This document shows positions 46,197-59,395 of a stretch of DNA of 64,000 nt, one piece after another; the first letter of the stretch is position 1, and every line of letters begins with the position of its first letter. The position numbers and the translations under genes are program-made. The DNA is taken from the NCBI RefSeq assembly GCF_013408555.1, contig NZ_JACBZN010000001.1, positions 1,860,001-1,924,000 of the forward strand, given 5' to 3'. This stretch comes from Aeromicrobium tamlense. GTDB taxonomy: Bacteria; Actinomycetota; Actinomycetes; Propionibacteriales; Nocardioidaceae. The notes under the pieces are model-generated. The model was not told the origin of the DNA, did no database searches, and worked only from the letters and a program-made list of their open reading frames with translations.

Positions 46197-47116
46197 CAGC
46201 GCTCTCCCGCGGCTCGTCGGGAGGCCTCGGAGGACCCGCGCCACCCCGAGACCGGGAGCTCGAACTTGCGCACGAGGCGGTCGGCGAACGAGGCCGGGTG
46301 CACGCGCGCGAGCCGCACCGTCTCGACGCCGCGGCGGACCTCGACGCGCGCGCCGATCGGCAGGTCGGACGCGCGACGGCCGTCGCACCAGAGCACGCCG
46401 GTGGCGGACTGTCCCACGACCTCGACCGCGAGGGTGGACTCCGGCGACACGACCATGGGCCGCGCGAAGAGGGCGTGCGCGCTGATCGGGACCATGAGCA
46501 GCGCCGACACCTCGGGCCACACCACGGGACCGCCGGCGCTGAAGTTGTAGGCGGTCGAGCCGGTCGGAGTCGCGCAGACGACACCGTCGCAGCCCATCCG
46601 TGAGACGGGACGCCCGTCGATCTCGACGACGACCTCGAGCATGCGCTCGCGGGACGCCTTCTCGACCGAGGCCTCGTTGAGAGCCCAGTTGGTGGCGACC
46701 ACCTCTCCGTCCTGCAGGACCAGGACGTCGACGGTGAGGCGCTCCTCCACGGTGAGGTCGCCGGCGATGACACGCTGGGCGACCTCGGCGAGGTCCTCCT
46801 CGTCCGCCTCGGCGAGGAACCCGACGTGACCCAGGTTGACGCCCAGCAGCGGGGTGCCGGTGCCGCGGCACAGCTCGGCCGCGCGCAGGATCGTGCCGTC
46901 ACCGCCGAACACCACGGTCAGCTCGCAGTCCTGGGCGGCACCGGACGCGGCGGGAACGACCGCCAGGTCGACCGCGCCGGCCGCCTCGAGGGCCTCGGCC
47001 TCGCCCTCGAGGGCGCGGACCTGGAGACCGGCCTCCTGGAGGGAGGCGGCGAAGTCGGCCGCGATCTTCGGGGCCCCGTTCCGCTGGGTGTGGACCGCGA
47101 GCAGCACGCTCCTCAT
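46196..47116 (-). CDS. nadK: NAD kinase
   Basis: A 306-residue enzyme that phosphorylates NAD to NADP. Conserved GGDGT at 71-75 (VVFGGDGTILRAAEL), LLGVNLGHVGFLAEADEEDL, the NE motif in NWALNEASVEK, and the CDGVVCATPTGSTAYNFSAG loop. ATG at 47116 overlaps the tlyA stop by 4 bp. Order tlyA-nadK-recN as in M. tuberculosis. Confidence 0.97.
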   Translation of the reverse strand: MRSVLLAVHTQRNGAPKIAADFAASLQEAGLQVRALEGEAEALEAAGAVDLAVVPAASGAAQDCELTVVFGGDGTILRAAELCRGTGTPLLGVNLGHVGFLAEADEEDLAEVAQRVIAGDLTVEERLTVDVLVLQDGEVVATNWALNEASVEKASRERMLEVVVEIDGRPVSRMGCDGVVCATPTGSTAYNFSAGGPVVWPEVSALLMVPISAHALFARPMVVSPESTLAVEVVGQSATGVLWCDGRRASDLPIGARVEVRRGVETVRLARVHPASFADRLVRKFELPVSGWRGSSEASRRAAGER

Positions 47117-47949
47117 GATCCGCTTCCTTCCTTCGGGTGCCGGGCCGCGAGAGGCCCGGCCGCGACGGCTGCGCGCGCCATCTCCTCGTCCGGCGCCGGG
47201 GCGTCGGTCCTCAGCCAACAAAAGTACTCGACATTCCCGGCGGGGCCCGGCAACGGACTCGGTGCGAGCGCGCGGGTCCCCCAGCCGTTGGCCCAGGCCG
47301 TGGTCGTCACGCCGTGGACGGCGCTCGCATGCAGCTCGGGGTCGCGGACGACGCCGTTCTTGCCGAGGTTCTCGCGCCCGACCTCGAACTGCGGCTTGAC
47401 CATGAGGACCATGTCCCCCTCGGCCCGGCAGACCGAGGCCAGCGCCGGGATCACGAGCGTGAGCGAGATGAAGGACAGGTCGGAGACGACGAGGTCCACC
47501 GGCCCGCCGATGAGCTCGGCATCGATCGAGCGGATGTTCGTGCGGTCGAAGACGTGAACCCGCGGGTCGGACTGCAGCGACCACACCAGCTGGCCGTAGC
47601 CGACGTCGACGGCGACGACCTCGGCGACGTCGCGCCTCAGCAGGACGTCGGTGAATCCCCCGGTCGACGCACCGGCGTCGAGAGCGCGGCGGCCGCCGAC
47701 GCTCAGACCCTGGGGCTCGAAGACCTCCAGCGCGCCGAGCAGCTTGTGGGCACCGCGCGATGCCCAGCCCGGGTCGTCACCCTCACGCACGACGATCGCC
47801 TGGTCGGTGGTCACCTGCGTGGCCGGCTTGCTGGCGGCGTTCCCGCCCACCAGCACGCGGCCCTGCTCGATGAGCGACGCCGCCTGGTCGCGCGATCGCG
47901 CCAGTCCGCGCCGGACGAGCTCGGCGTCGAGCCGCACCCGGCGGCTCAC
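47113..47949 (-). CDS. tlyA: TlyA family rRNA (cytidine-2'-O)-methyltransferase
   Basis: A 278-residue protein with an N-terminal S4 domain (RLDAELVRRGLARSRDQAAS, about 5-60) and an FtsJ-like methyltransferase domain (ALDAGASTGGFTDVLLRRDV, VVAVDVGYGQLVWSL, DLVVSDLSFISLTLVIPALA, VLMVKPQFEVGRENLGKNG). In mycobacteria TlyA methylates 16S C1409 and 23S C1920, which sensitises ribosomes to capreomycin. GTG start at 47949, 4 bp after the 59-residue small gene. Confidence 0.95.
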   Translation of the reverse strand: MSRRVRLDAELVRRGLARSRDQAASLIEQGRVLVGGNAASKPATQVTTDQAIVVREGDDPGWASRGAHKLLGALEVFEPQGLSVGGRRALDAGASTGGFTDVLLRRDVAEVVAVDVGYGQLVWSLQSDPRVHVFDRTNIRSIDAELIGGPVDLVVSDLSFISLTLVIPALASVCRAEGDMVLMVKPQFEVGRENLGKNGVVRDPELHASAVHGVTTTAWANGWGTRALAPSPLPGPAGNVEYFCWLRTDAPAPDEEMARAAVAAGPLAARHPKEGSGS

Positions 47950-47953
47950 CGGC

Positions 47954-48133
47954 TCACCCGCGGGTCCCCGACGAGCCGGCCAGCTGGTCGCGCAGGACGC
48001 GGTGCACGGCCTCGAACACCGGCGGGTGCTGGGCCACCTCGAGGTCGCCGAGCGTGTCCAGCATCGCGACGGCCTCGTCGATCGCGGGGCCGACGCCCTC
48101 CACGGATCCGTCGCCGGTGGGTTCGGTCGTCAT
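47954..48133 (-). CDS. Small conserved actinobacterial protein (59 aa) between HAD and tlyA
   Basis: A 59-residue acidic protein that reads MTTEPTGDGSVEGVGPAIDE, then AVAMLDTLGDLEVAQHPPVF and EAVHRVLRDQLAGSSGTRG. The second half forms a likely amphipathic helix pair. Its ATG overlaps the HAD gene stop (ATGA), and it ends 4 bp before tlyA. M. tuberculosis has a protein of nearly the same size (Rv1693) in exactly this position. Function unknown. Confidence 0.8.
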   Translation of the reverse strand: MTTEPTGDGSVEGVGPAIDEAVAMLDTLGDLEVAQHPPVFEAVHRVLRDQLAGSSGTRG

Positions 48134-49125
48134 GCGTCGATCCTCTCATCGACGGTCACGTCGAGCCCCGATTCGTCGCGGCACGCCCAGCCGAGTCCGA
48201 CGATCGCGCGGAGCGTCTCCGTCTCGGCCCCTTCCCGGGCCACGCGGATCGCGCCGTCGTGGATCTCGGCGACGGCCTCGCCGCAACGGGCGGCCCCACG
48301 CTCGACGGCGACGGCCGGGTGCGGCTGGTGGAGCGACGCGAGGCCGGCCCCGACGAGGTCAGGGCGCTCCTGCGGGTCGGCGTTCACGACGTCGACCAGC
48401 GTGTTGACTCCGGTGAGGACGAACAGCGAGGCGATGCCCGCCTGCCTGGCGCCGCGGATGTCGGTGTCGAGGCGGTCGCCCACCATCAGCGGGGACGAGG
48501 GCGCGATGCGCTCCATCGTCTCCTCGAACAGCGGCGCGTACGGCTTGCCGGCCACGACGGGCTCACGACCCGTGGCGAGTCGGACGGCGTGGACGAGGGC
48601 GCCGTTGCCCGGCGCGATGCCCTCGGCGGTCGGGATCGTCAGGTCGGTGTTGCTGGCGTACCAGGGCGCTCCGGCCTGCACGGCGTAGGCCGCCTCGGCG
48701 AGATCGCGCCAGCCGAGGTCGGGCATGTAGCCCTGGACCACCGCGGCCAGTCCCGGGGCGTGGCGATCGTCGACGGGTTCCAGGCCGCGGGCACGCAGCG
48801 CGCTGCGCAACCCCTCTCCCCCGATCACCAGCACCGGGGAGCCCGGCGGGACGTCGTGCGCGATGACGCCGGCGATCGCCTGGGCCGAGGTGACGATGTC
48901 CTCGACCGCAGGATGCAGGCCCAGCTCGCGCAGGTGCTCGGCGACCGCCTCGGGTGGCCGGTTCGCGTTGTTGGTCAGGTAGGCCAGGCGCACGTCACGC
49001 GCCTGGTTCAGTGCCTCCACGGCGCCGGGGACGGCATGCCCGCCGCGGTAGACGACACCGTCGAGGTCCAGCAGTACCGCGTCGTGGGAGGCGACGAGCG
49101 GGCGGTCGGTCGCGGCCAGCGTCAT
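48130..49125 (-). CDS. HAD-superfamily phosphatase, probable glycerol-3-phosphate phosphatase
   Basis: A 331-residue NagD-like HAD (IIA) enzyme: nucleophile block AVLLDLDGVVYRGG (Asp20, Asp22), motif II LAYLTNNANRPPEAVAEHL, motif III Lys in VVAGKPYAPLFEE and motif IV MVGDRLDTDIRGARQAGI. A C-terminal extension of about 60 residues beyond the HAD fold resembles that of M. tuberculosis Rv1692, which is a glycerol-3-phosphate phosphatase involved in recycling phospholipid head groups. The gene position is the same as Rv1692, so that activity is the best guess. ATG overlaps the SSB-like gene by 4 bp. Confidence 0.88.
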   Translation of the reverse strand: MTLAATDRPLVASHDAVLLDLDGVVYRGGHAVPGAVEALNQARDVRLAYLTNNANRPPEAVAEHLRELGLHPAVEDIVTSAQAIAGVIAHDVPPGSPVLVIGGEGLRSALRARGLEPVDDRHAPGLAAVVQGYMPDLGWRDLAEAAYAVQAGAPWYASNTDLTIPTAEGIAPGNGALVHAVRLATGREPVVAGKPYAPLFEETMERIAPSSPLMVGDRLDTDIRGARQAGIASLFVLTGVNTLVDVVNADPQERPDLVGAGLASLHQPHPAVAVERGAARCGEAVAEIHDGAIRVAREGAETETLRAIVGLGWACRDESGLDVTVDERIDA

Positions 49126-49469
49126 GCCGTCGAGGCTACCGGGGGCTCGGGCAACCGGGTCAGCGACCCGAGGTCGACGTACACCCGGCTCGATACGCCT
49201 CCGGACCGGCTGGAGAACAGGCGTCGGAGCTCGCCCTCGACCTCGATCCGGTCCCCAGGCTTCAGCTTCAGCGCCTTGGTGCGCAGCCGCGACGTCCACG
49301 CCGAGCAGTCGAAGGTGTCGACGAGCTGACGCGAGCGACGCTTGGCCGCCGCGCTGCGCTCGACGATGAGGCGGAACGAGACGAGCTCGTCCCCGCTGGG
49401 CAGGGTCCGCGGCTCGGCGGCGTCAGCCACCCGCCCGCGGAGCAGGACCTGGTTGTCGGTGTCGTTCAT
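49122..49469 (-). CDS. Short single-stranded DNA-binding-like protein
   Basis: A 115-residue OB-fold protein: NQVLLRGRVADAAEPRTLPS, ELVSFRLIVERSA, DTFDCSAWTSRLR, KLKPGDRIEVEGELRRLFSS. It has the SSB core but no acidic C-terminal tail, so it is probably an accessory SSB rather than the essential Ssb. Located just before the HAD gene and overlapping it by 4 bp. ATG at 49469 chosen over an upstream in-frame start with no conservation. Confidence 0.82.
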   Translation of the reverse strand: MNDTDNQVLLRGRVADAAEPRTLPSGDELVSFRLIVERSAAAKRRSRQLVDTFDCSAWTSRLRTKALKLKPGDRIEVEGELRRLFSSRSGGVSSRVYVDLGSLTRLPEPPVASTA

Positions 49470-49504
49470 GACGCCCAGCCTCGCGTGGCGACGGGGAACG
49501 ACGA

Positions 49505-49546
49505 CAGGGCCCACGCACTGCCTGTGGACGGCGTGCGTGGGCCCTG
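49505..49546 (-). terminator. Terminator after the TPR gene
   Basis: A perfect 14-bp stem, cagggcccacgcac (49505-49518) and gtgcgtgggccctg (49533-49546), with a 14-nt loop, 17 bp past the TPR gene stop. It separates this gene from the SSB-HAD-tlyA unit. Confidence 0.8.
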
Positions 49547-49563
49547 CGACGTCTGTGGACGGG

Positions 49564-50559
49564 TTAGTTTTCGAGTTGTTTGAGGCGGTCGTGGACGTCG
49601 GTGGTGTGGTGGGTGTCGGTGCCGGCGGTGCGGTGGAACCAGGTGATGGCGTCTTGGGTGTTGCCGGTGGCGAGGAGGGTGTCGGCGTAGGCGTATCGGA
49701 GGCGGGTGACCCAGTCGGAGCGGTTGGTGGTGTGGAGGGGTTCGGTTTCGAGGATGTGGAGGGCGGCGTCGAGGTGTCCGAGGTCGCGGCGGGCGCCGGC
49801 GATGACGATGGACAGTTCGGTGTTGCCGGGTTCGTCGAGGTGGGCGCGTGTGGTGGGGTTGTCGTATTCGAGGGCTTTTTCGGGGCGGCCGAGGGCGCGT
49901 TCGGCGTCGGCCATCATGGGGGCGTAGATGTGGCGGCCGGTCATGCGGCGGGCGGCGCGGAATTCGGCGAGGGCTTCGGCCCAGTTGCCCAGGGCGTAGG
50001 CGGTTTCGCCGGTGGCTTCGCGGACGAGGCCGACGCGCATGGCGCGGGCGCGGGCGGCGAGGGCGTGCTTGTGGGCGGTCTCGGGGTCGGTGTGCAGGAG
50101 GGTGCCGGCCATGACGAGGTGGCGGGCGACCTTGTCGGCGAGCTTGTCGGGCAGGCCGGAGAGCTCTTGGCGGGCGTGCTTGTCCAGGTCCTTGGCGGAG
50201 ACGTCGTCGGGGATGGGGGGTCCGTCGTAGATCTTCTGCTCGGCGGTGCGCTCGGGGGCGCTGGGGCGGCCGCCGGACCGCGGGGCGCCCGAGCGCGAGC
50301 CGGGGCCGGAGCGCTGGCCGGGGCCGGAGCGCTGGCCGGGGCCGGAGCGCTGGCCGCCGGGGCCGGAGCGCTGGCCGCCGCCGGAGCGGGAGCCGCTGGT
50401 GGGCTTGCCGTCGCGGGAGGTGGGCTTGCCGTCGCGGGAGGTGGGCTTGCCGCTGTTGCGGCTGCTGCTGGTGGGCTTGCCGCGGGTGTTGCCGGGCTTG
50501 TTGCTGGGCTTGCCGCCGCGGTTGTTGCCGCCGTTGCGGGGGTTTCGGTCCTGGGCCAT
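49564..50559 (-). CDS. Tetratricopeptide-repeat-like protein with repetitive basic N-terminus
   Basis: A 331-residue protein in two parts. Residues 1 to about 105 are low-complexity: Asn/Gly/Lys-rich, then GKPTSRD units twice and four tandem RSGPG-type units, likely disordered and RNA-binding. From about 110 on are helical TPR-like repeats (AGTLLHTDPETAHKHALAAR, ETAYALGNWAEALAEFRAAR, MADAERALGRPEKALEYDNP, YADTLLATGNTQDAITWFHR). M. tuberculosis Rv1691 holds the same place. Codon use is odd: the 3' half prefers GAA, AAA and CAA, unlike neighbouring genes, which use GAG, AAG and CAG. ATG at 50559 follows GAGAGGAA. Confidence 0.85.
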   Translation of the reverse strand: MAQDRNPRNGGNNRGGKPSNKPGNTRGKPTSSSRNSGKPTSRDGKPTSRDGKPTSGSRSGGGQRSGPGGQRSGPGQRSGPGQRSGPGSRSGAPRSGGRPSAPERTAEQKIYDGPPIPDDVSAKDLDKHARQELSGLPDKLADKVARHLVMAGTLLHTDPETAHKHALAARARAMRVGLVREATGETAYALGNWAEALAEFRAARRMTGRHIYAPMMADAERALGRPEKALEYDNPTTRAHLDEPGNTELSIVIAGARRDLGHLDAALHILETEPLHTTNRSDWVTRLRYAYADTLLATGNTQDAITWFHRTAGTDTHHTTDVHDRLKQLEN

Positions 50560-50699
50560 GGTGCGGGTTCCTCTCGGGTGCCTGGCCTGGCGCCCGGCTG
50601 GGTGGGTGTTCGTGTGCCCCTCCACTGTGGCGGGGTCGGGGCCCGTGCGCCAGCAGGACCACCCGCTCGTTGGGGGTGGTCGGGGGGTGAAATGCAGCA

Positions 50700-50725
50700 A
50701 GGCCGCTCCCTGTTGGGAGCGGCCT
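50700..50725 (-). terminator. rRNA operon terminator
   Basis: An 11-bp perfect stem, aggccgctccc (50700-50710) and gggagcggcct (50715-50725), with a tgtt loop, about 15 bp after 5S rRNA, followed on the transcribed strand by a mildly U-rich TTGCTGCATTT. Confidence 0.85.
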
Positions 50726-50740
50726 CGCGCATCAATGGTT

Positions 50741-50859
50741 GTCCGGCGACGTCCTACTCTCCCACACCGTCTCCAGTGCAGTACCATCGGCGCTGAAGGG
50801 CTTGACTTCCGGGTTCGGAATGTAGCCGGGTATTTCCCCTTCGCCATGGTCGCCGAAAC
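50741..50859 (-). rRNA. rrf: 5S ribosomal RNA
   Basis: About 119 nt. On the minus strand it begins GTTTCGGCGACCATGGCGAA, has the conserved CCCGGCTACATTCCGAACCC loop-B region and ends AGTAGGACGTCGCCGGAC. Ends are estimated from the closing stem (GGCGAC with GTCGCC). Last gene of the rRNA operon. Confidence 0.93.
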
Positions 50860-50961
50860 TCTATAGAGATATCAACAAACCTTGGAGAACACTCTCGTGT
50901 TCTTCGTGGTTCCCGATCATATCTCGGGAACCTCACAGTGGACGCGTGGCGGTCTTTGTAA

Positions 50962-55938
<4,977 letters not shown>

Positions 55939-56433
55939 AATCCCACAACCTCCGAAGAGATCACGGTCAACAACTAGACAGTTCAACACTGACAAGATCT
56001 GACTGCTGGACAGTCATTAATTGTCGGAATTGTCCCTGCAACCCTGCGCGAAACCAACCGAAGCCGGAATCCTTCAGAGTCGCCGGGGTACTGATAAAAA
56101 ATTCGTCGACTTTTGACACACTGTTGAGTTCTCAAGGATCAGACGCACACCCACAACCACACCGTCACCGGCACAACCACAGGGGCTCATCCACATTACA
56201 TCGCTGTTTTCCACCAGGTCAAACCCAGCTCGGTCACGATGCCAGCGCAACGTTTTCCCGCGGCCAGTTTCCGGCTCCCCACAGGGCTCCTGGCGTTAAC
56301 CGCTTCGGTCTGCGCTTCCCGTTCCCCCGCCGTGCGGAGCAACAAGAAGAACATTACACACACGTTTCCCGTGGGCGCAAACCGGGGGGTGCGTGTGCCG
56401 GGTCACACCTGCAATTCCAGTCGTTTCGGGCGG
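55939..56433 (-). promoter_or_regulatory. rRNA operon promoter and leader region
   Basis: A 495-bp gene-free stretch between tyrS and 16S. Two promoter-like pairs share the -10 TAATGT with 18-bp spacers: TTGACC at 56217-56222 with TAATGT at 56193-56198, and a weaker TTGCGC at 56375-56380 with TAATGT at 56351-56356. Downstream is the leader segment CTTGAGAACTCAACAGTGTG (around 56114-56136), a sequence widely conserved in actinobacterial rRNA leaders and linked to processing or antitermination. A short dyad gactg-ctgga-cagtc lies nearer 16S. Confidence 0.75.
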
Positions 56434-57690
56434 TCACACGACCTGGACCCCCGAAACCGACCGCTTGCCCTTGCGCAGCACCACCCACGACCCGTGGAGC
56501 AGGTGCTCGGCCCCCAGCTCCAACTCGGGGTCGTCGACCCGCTGGTTGTTCACGTAGGCGCCACCGTCGCCGATCGCGCGACGAGCCGCCGACTTGGAAT
56601 CGGCGAGGCCGGACGAGATCAGCGCCTCCACCAGCGGGGTGCCGGACGGGACCTCGACGGCTCCTGCCTCACGCAGCGCGGCCGCGAGCGTGGACTCGGG
56701 CAGGTCCCCCAGGTCACCCCGCCCGAAGAGCGCGCCCGAGGCCAGCTCGGCGGCTCGGGTCTCGTCCTCCCCGTGCACGAGCGTCGTGAGCTCGGCCGCG
56801 AGCCGGCGCTGCGCGGCGCGGGCACCCGGGCGCTCGGAGTGCTCCGCCATCAGCGCGTCGATCTCCTCGACGGGCAGGAACGTGAACTGCTTGAGGTACT
56901 CCCCCACCTTGGAGTCCTCGGCCTGGATCCAGGACTGGTAGAAGGCGTAGGGGCTCATCAGCTCGGGATCGAGCCAGATCGTGCCGCTCTCGGTCTTGCC
57001 GAACTTCGTGCCGTCGGCCTTGGTGATGAGCGGCGTCGACAGTGCGTGCACCTTGGCGCCCTCGGCACGGCGGATCAGCTCGACGCCACCGGTGAGGTTG
57101 CCCCACTGGTCGCTGCCGCCCGTCTGCAGCACCGCGCCGTGGCGGCGGAACAGCTCGAGGTAGTCCATCGACTGCAGCAGCACGTAGCTGAACTCGGTGT
57201 AGCTGATGCCCGACTCGAGCCTGCTGGCGACGACGTCGCGGGCCAGCATCCGGTTCACCGGGAAGTGCTTGCCGATGTCGCGCAGGAAGTCGAGCACGGA
57301 CATCGGCTGCGTCCAGTCGAGGTTGTTGACCACCGTGGCGCCGTTGTCCCCGCCGAACTCGACGAAGCGCGAGACCTGTCCACGGATCCGCTCGACCCAG
57401 TCGGCGACCGTCTCCTTGGAGTTCATGATCCGCTCCCCCGACTCCTTCGGGTCGCCGATGAGGCCCGTGGAGCCGCCGACGAGGATCAGCGGCCGGTTGC
57501 CCGCGAGCTGGAGGCGACGCGCGGTCAGGAGCTGGAGCAGGTTGCCGACGTGGAGACTCGGCGCGGTCGGGTCGAAGCCCACGTAGTAGGTGATCGGGCC
57601 CGCGTCGATCTCGGCCCGGAGGGCGTCGAGGTCGGTGGAGTGCGCGATGAGGCCGCGCGCCTGCAGGTCGTCGATCACGTGTGTAGTCAC
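56434..57690 (-). CDS. tyrS: Tyrosyl-tRNA synthetase
   Basis: This 418-residue class I synthetase has the HIGH-like motif HVGN at 47-50 (PTAPSLHVGNLLQLL), LVGGSTGLIGDPKESGER, QTGGSDQWGNLTGGVEL and the KMSKS-equivalent KFGKT in ADGTKFGKTESGTIWL. A C-terminal S4 RNA-binding domain spans about 350-415 (LVEALISSGLADSKSAARRA to WVVLRKGKR). It charges tRNA-Tyr. GTG start at 57690. Located directly upstream of the rRNA operon and divergent from a membrane protein gene; no T-box leader is visible in the 50-bp gap. Confidence 0.97.
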   Translation of the reverse strand: MTTHVIDDLQARGLIAHSTDLDALRAEIDAGPITYYVGFDPTAPSLHVGNLLQLLTARRLQLAGNRPLILVGGSTGLIGDPKESGERIMNSKETVADWVERIRGQVSRFVEFGGDNGATVVNNLDWTQPMSVLDFLRDIGKHFPVNRMLARDVVASRLESGISYTEFSYVLLQSMDYLELFRRHGAVLQTGGSDQWGNLTGGVELIRRAEGAKVHALSTPLITKADGTKFGKTESGTIWLDPELMSPYAFYQSWIQAEDSKVGEYLKQFTFLPVEEIDALMAEHSERPGARAAQRRLAAELTTLVHGEDETRAAELASGALFGRGDLGDLPESTLAAALREAGAVEVPSGTPLVEALISSGLADSKSAARRAIGDGGAYVNNQRVDDPELELGAEHLLHGSWVVLRKGKRSVSGVQVV

Positions 57691-57740
57691 GCGTTCAAGG
57701 CTATCGGCGCGGAACGCCGGGGCCTCACTAGGCTTCGGGC

Positions 57741-58961
57741 GTGAACACCCCTGCCGAGACGCACGAGGTCGGCATCGTGGCCTTCCGCGCGGACGGCTCG
57801 ACCATCGACGCGCGCGACCTCCTGGACTACCTGGACTCCGTGCGCATCGCAGGCGGCGTGATCGACGGGGCCCGTCTAGGCCAGCCGGAGGTGCACACGG
57901 TTCGCCTGGCGCTCGACGCGGACGAGCTCGTCCTGCGCAGCGACGACCTGCCGCCGAGCCTGCCCTGGCAGGGACTGGTCCGCTCACTGGTGCACCGGTT
58001 CGACACCGTAGCGCTGGTGGACGACGGCGTGGTGGATCGCGACGGCCGGCACCACACGGGTGGCGACCTTCCGGAGGAGCTCGATGAGCTCATGGATACC
58101 GTGTGGGAGGCCGAGACCCACTCCCTGCCGCTCACGCTGGTCCACGTCGTCCGCACCGACCCGGACCTCGGCGGGGAGGCCCAGTCGATCGCCAATCGCG
58201 GCAACGCGACCGTGGAGGTCGCCGAGGTCGACGGGTTCACGCTGATCCACGACACGCTCAGCACGGATCCCGGGGTCGTCGTGGACGTGACGCTGCGGTC
58301 GCAGCTGCCTGCCGTGTCCTTCAGCCGGGAGGGAGACGGCCGTGGCGCGATCATCCGTGTCCGGCACGGCGGTCGCACCGTCGTGTGTCACGTGGACCGG
58401 GGCGTCCCTCCTGAGCTGACCACGGGGCTCCACGATCCCGAGACGCGCGCCCTGCTGCGGGGTGAGGTGACCCTGTGGTTCCCCTCGCGGCGACGCCGAT
58501 TCGACGACGCGCTCGTGGCGCGCCTCAAGGCCGCCGGGACGGGCGAGAAGTCCTTCGCGGCCGACGTCGCCGACGCCGTCGGCGTCCCGCTCTCCGCGGC
58601 GCTGTGGCTGGAGGAGGACGCTCCACCCCCGGCCGTCACGGTCGTCGGGCCCCTCTCGAAGCGCGAGATGCTGGCGCGCGGGCTGCGAGGCGCCGCGGGC
58701 GACCTGCGCACCGAGCTCTCGCGGGAGGAGATCACGAAGGGGCCGCTCGGCGGCCTTCGCCGGTTCCTGATCGAGCACCCCGGCGCGTGCTTCGTCTACG
58801 GCCTGACCGAGCTCGCGCTGGCGGTCGTGTTCCTCACCGTCGCCGCGGACTGGGGCCTGTGGGCGCCGATCCGCTGGGTCGTGGCCATCTACTTCGCCGT
58901 CGACGGGCTGTTCAGCCTCGGGGTGGCCGCCGTGACGTGGCGGGGTCGCGTCAGGGCTTGA
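57741..58961 (+). CDS. Uncharacterised protein with C-terminal membrane anchor
   Basis: A 406-residue protein that I do not recognise. Residues 1-320 are soluble and mixed alpha/beta, with acidic patches (DGVVDRDGRHHTGGDLPEEL) and GGRTVVCHVDRG. Two hydrophobic segments lie near the C-terminus (about 348-368 and 373-396), so the bulk may face the cytosol or the outside, tethered by the end. No catalytic motif or signal peptide is evident. GTG start at 57741, 50 bp from divergent tyrS; it overlaps the convergent stress-protein gene by 11 bp at the 3' end. Confidence 0.75.
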   Translation: MNTPAETHEVGIVAFRADGSTIDARDLLDYLDSVRIAGGVIDGARLGQPEVHTVRLALDADELVLRSDDLPPSLPWQGLVRSLVHRFDTVALVDDGVVDRDGRHHTGGDLPEELDELMDTVWEAETHSLPLTLVHVVRTDPDLGGEAQSIANRGNATVEVAEVDGFTLIHDTLSTDPGVVVDVTLRSQLPAVSFSREGDGRGAIIRVRHGGRTVVCHVDRGVPPELTTGLHDPETRALLRGEVTLWFPSRRRRFDDALVARLKAAGTGEKSFAADVADAVGVPLSAALWLEEDAPPPAVTVVGPLSKREMLARGLRGAAGDLRTELSREEITKGPLGGLRRFLIEHPGACFVYGLTELALAVVFLTVAADWGLWAPIRWVVAIYFAVDGLFSLGVAAVTWRGRVRA

Positions 58962-59331
58962 CGGCGATGACGGGCATCGGGGCGTCGAGCAGGATCATCT
59001 GGGTGACGCGGCCCATGAGCATCTTGCCGACGGGCGTGCGCTTGCGGATGCCGATGACGAGGCGCTCGGCGCCGGCGTCGACGGCCTCGTCGATCACGAC
59101 GTCCGAGACCGAGAGCGAGGCCGCGCGGCGGACCTCGTAGTCGATGCCCTCGAGGTCGAACCGCTCGGTGAACTCCGAGAGGTCGATCTCCTCGGGCTCG
59201 TCGAACTCGGGGTCGATCTCGCTGACCGTGATGATGACGAGCTTCTCGTCGTTGGCCTCGGCCTTGGCTGCGGCCCAGCGGACCGCGGCGCGCCCGTAGT
59301 CGTCGGGTCGGTAGGCGACGGCGATGGTCAT
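58951..59331 (-). CDS. Universal stress protein family (copy 1)
   Basis: A 126-residue single UspA domain: N-terminal TIAVAYRPDDYGRAAVRWAA and the ATP-binding-type C-terminal loop LVIGIRKRTPVGKMLMGRVT followed by QMILLDAPMPVIAVKP (G-2x-G-9x-G-S/T-like). It likely binds ATP. It closely resembles the second Usp at 63189-63596. Divergent from the DsbA-like gene with 64 bp between. Confidence 0.9.
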   Translation of the reverse strand: MTIAVAYRPDDYGRAAVRWAAAKAEANDEKLVIITVSEIDPEFDEPEEIDLSEFTERFDLEGIDYEVRRAASLSVSDVVIDEAVDAGAERLVIGIRKRTPVGKMLMGRVTQMILLDAPMPVIAVKP

Positions 59332-59395
59332 GGTCCGAGCGTATCGCGCACCCGCGTCGGGAATGCCGCGACGGCTCCCCGGCGTTGGGACCGAC

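Noticed and set aside
50246-50520. Short tandem repeats that could suggest a CRISPR or satellite array
   Set aside because: The repeats are in frame and encode RSGPG and GKPTSRD units of the TPR protein head; there are no spacers of constant size.
57691-57740. T-box riboswitch for tyrS
   Set aside because: The divergent gap is only 50 bp, too short for a T-box, and no T-box consensus is present.
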